This document shows positions 63,285 through 64,000 of a DNA stretch of 64,000 nt, in pieces. Within the stretch, counting starts at the first letter, position 1, and each line of letters starts with the position of its first letter. Below the pieces are notes generated by a model. The model was not told the origin of the DNA, ran no database searches, and saw only the letters and a list, made by a program, of their open reading frames with translations. The position numbers were made by a program, and so were the translations under genes. Where the stretch lies: the NCBI RefSeq assembly GCF_019550915.1, contig NZ_JAHWCI010000008.1, positions 1 through 64,000 on the forward strand, given 5' to 3'. Origin of the DNA: Mumia sp. zg.B17. Lineage in GTDB: Bacteria > Actinomycetota > Actinomycetes > Propionibacteriales > Nocardioidaceae.

Positions 63285-64000
63285 CGGCCGTCCTCCTCGT
63301 CGTCGACCGGGTCCGCGTCGACGACGAGGATGACGCGGTCGATCCGACGACCGTCCATCCGGTCGACCCGCAGCCGGACCGCGACGGTGGTCACCTGCTC
63401 GCCCGCGACCACGGGCACCACGAGCGAGACCACGTCACCGACCGTCGCCAGTCGGCCGAGGTGCTGCACGATCAGGCCGGCGACCGTCTCGTAGTCGTCG
63501 CCCTCCGGCAACGGCACGCCGGTCTGCGCACGCACCTCGTCGGGACGCAGCATCCCCGACAGCACCCAGGTGCCGTCGGGCCGTGACCGCAGCTGCGCCG
63601 ACGCGCGGTCGTGCTCGTCGGAGATGTCGCCGACGAGCTCCTCGACGAGGTCCTCCAGCGTCACGACGCCGTCGGTCCCGCCGTACTCGTCGAGCACGAC
63701 CGCGATCTGGAGCCGCTGCTCGCGCAGCAGGACCAGCAGCGGATCCAGCTCGATCGAGTCCGGGACCGTCAGTGCGGGCGACGCGAGCTCCGCGAGGCGG
63801 ACCGTGCGCCGTCGGTCGGGGGGTACGGAGACCGCGTCCTTGACGTGGACGACGCCGACGAGGTCGTCGAGGTTCTCGCCGATCACCGGGAAGCGCGAGT
63901 GCCCTGAGGACCGCACGGCGTCGACGAGGTCCTGCGCGGTGTCGCGGCGGTCGAGGAACTTCACCCGGACCCGTGGCGTCCGGACGTCGGCGGCCGTGCG
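63281..64000 (-). CDS. CNNM/CorC-family hemolysin-like membrane protein, first copy (partial)
   Basis: The 5' end lies beyond the window; 239 residues are visible. They begin inside the linker RTAADVRTPRVRVKF, then the CBS pair (RFPVIGENLDDLVGVVHVKD and IAVVLDEYGGTDGVVTLEDL) and the CorC_HlyC domain (RPDEVRAQTGVPLPEGDDYE, VDRMDGRRIDRVILVV). A GTG at 63964 in this frame is internal, not the start. The usual membrane domain would be upstream. Partner of the next gene in a two-gene operon of CorC-like proteins, common in actinobacteria. Confidence 0.85.
   Translation of the reverse strand, partial: RTAADVRTPRVRVKFLDRRDTAQDLVDAVRSSGHSRFPVIGENLDDLVGVVHVKDAVSVPPDRRRTVRLAELASPALTVPDSIELDPLLVLLREQRLQIAVVLDEYGGTDGVVTLEDLVEELVGDISDEHDRASAQLRSRPDGTWVLSGMLRPDEVRAQTGVPLPEGDDYETVAGLIVQHLGRLATVGDVVSLVVPVVAGEQVTTVAVRLRVDRMDGRRIDRVILVVDADPVDDEEDGR

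Overview
The window is chromosomal DNA of a very GC-rich actinobacterium. Resuscitation-promoting factor, a polyprenol-phosphate-mannose synthase with a protein O-mannosyltransferase, SepX/Glp divisome genes, many GTG starts and many leaderless-type promoters all point to Actinomycetia. A Nocardioidaceae-like member (Nocardioides, Aeromicrobium, Mumia and relatives) is my best guess, by inference only. No gene-free stretch exceeds about 270 bases. No insertion sequence, prophage or CRISPR array is visible.

Region 1 (1-18.6 kb) is an envelope-glycan locus. A low-molecular-weight tyrosine phosphatase faces a Wzz/BY-kinase chimera, followed by a Wzy-like polymerase, a glycosyltransferase, a Wzx-like flippase and a hexapeptide acyltransferase in one tight + strand run. 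On the - strand sit a bimodular glycosyltransferase and a 1167-residue secreted propeller/FN3/LamG/PKD protein. Next come a DUF4352-type membrane protein, a GT2 enzyme, and a three-gene operon (polyprenol-P-mannose synthase, CDP-alcohol phosphatidyltransferase, DUF1972-type GT4) divergent from GtrA and a further GT4.

Region 2 (18.6-22.6 kb) is housekeeping on the - strand: glmU, prs, rplY, pth and tRNA-Gln. rplY has a long leader with a strong predicted closing helix.

Region 3 (22.7-34 kb) is accessory and regulatory: MFS exporter/HxlR pair, acyl-lipid desaturase with a 20-bp palindrome at its promoter, a PET-hydrolase-type cutinase, TetR, SAM methyltransferase, an HTH/Clp-N pair under two tandem operators, MarR facing an MMPL exporter, and a Uup-like ABC-F protein.

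Region 4 (34-39.8 kb) is the conserved block ispE-ksgA-rpfB-tatD-metG. Region 5 (39.8-45.7 kb) interrupts the backbone with three paralogous sulfotransferase-like genes, a possible fourth remnant, and a secreted Ig-like protein. Region 6 (45.7-48.3 kb) is rsmI/pmt back to back. Region 7 (48.3-53.6 kb) holds ECF42/YCII, an aldo-keto reductase, an ECF sigma/DUF4349 pair, and TetR/DUF2867. Region 8 (53.7-64 kb) is tRNA-Ala and the cell-division/molybdopterin operon galU-glp-moaC-moaB-rimJ-sepX, divergent from 5-FTHF cyclo-ligase, then a penicillin-acylase-family protein and two CorC/HlyC membrane proteins, the last cut by the window end.

The housekeeping gene set (fthC, galU, glp, rimJ, sepX, pmt, rsmI, metG, tatD, rpfB, ksgA, ispE, pth, rplY, prs, glmU) matches, from memory, the Rv0992c-Rv1018c stretch of Mycobacterium tuberculosis. 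The accessory blocks therefore look like insertions into an old actinobacterial backbone.
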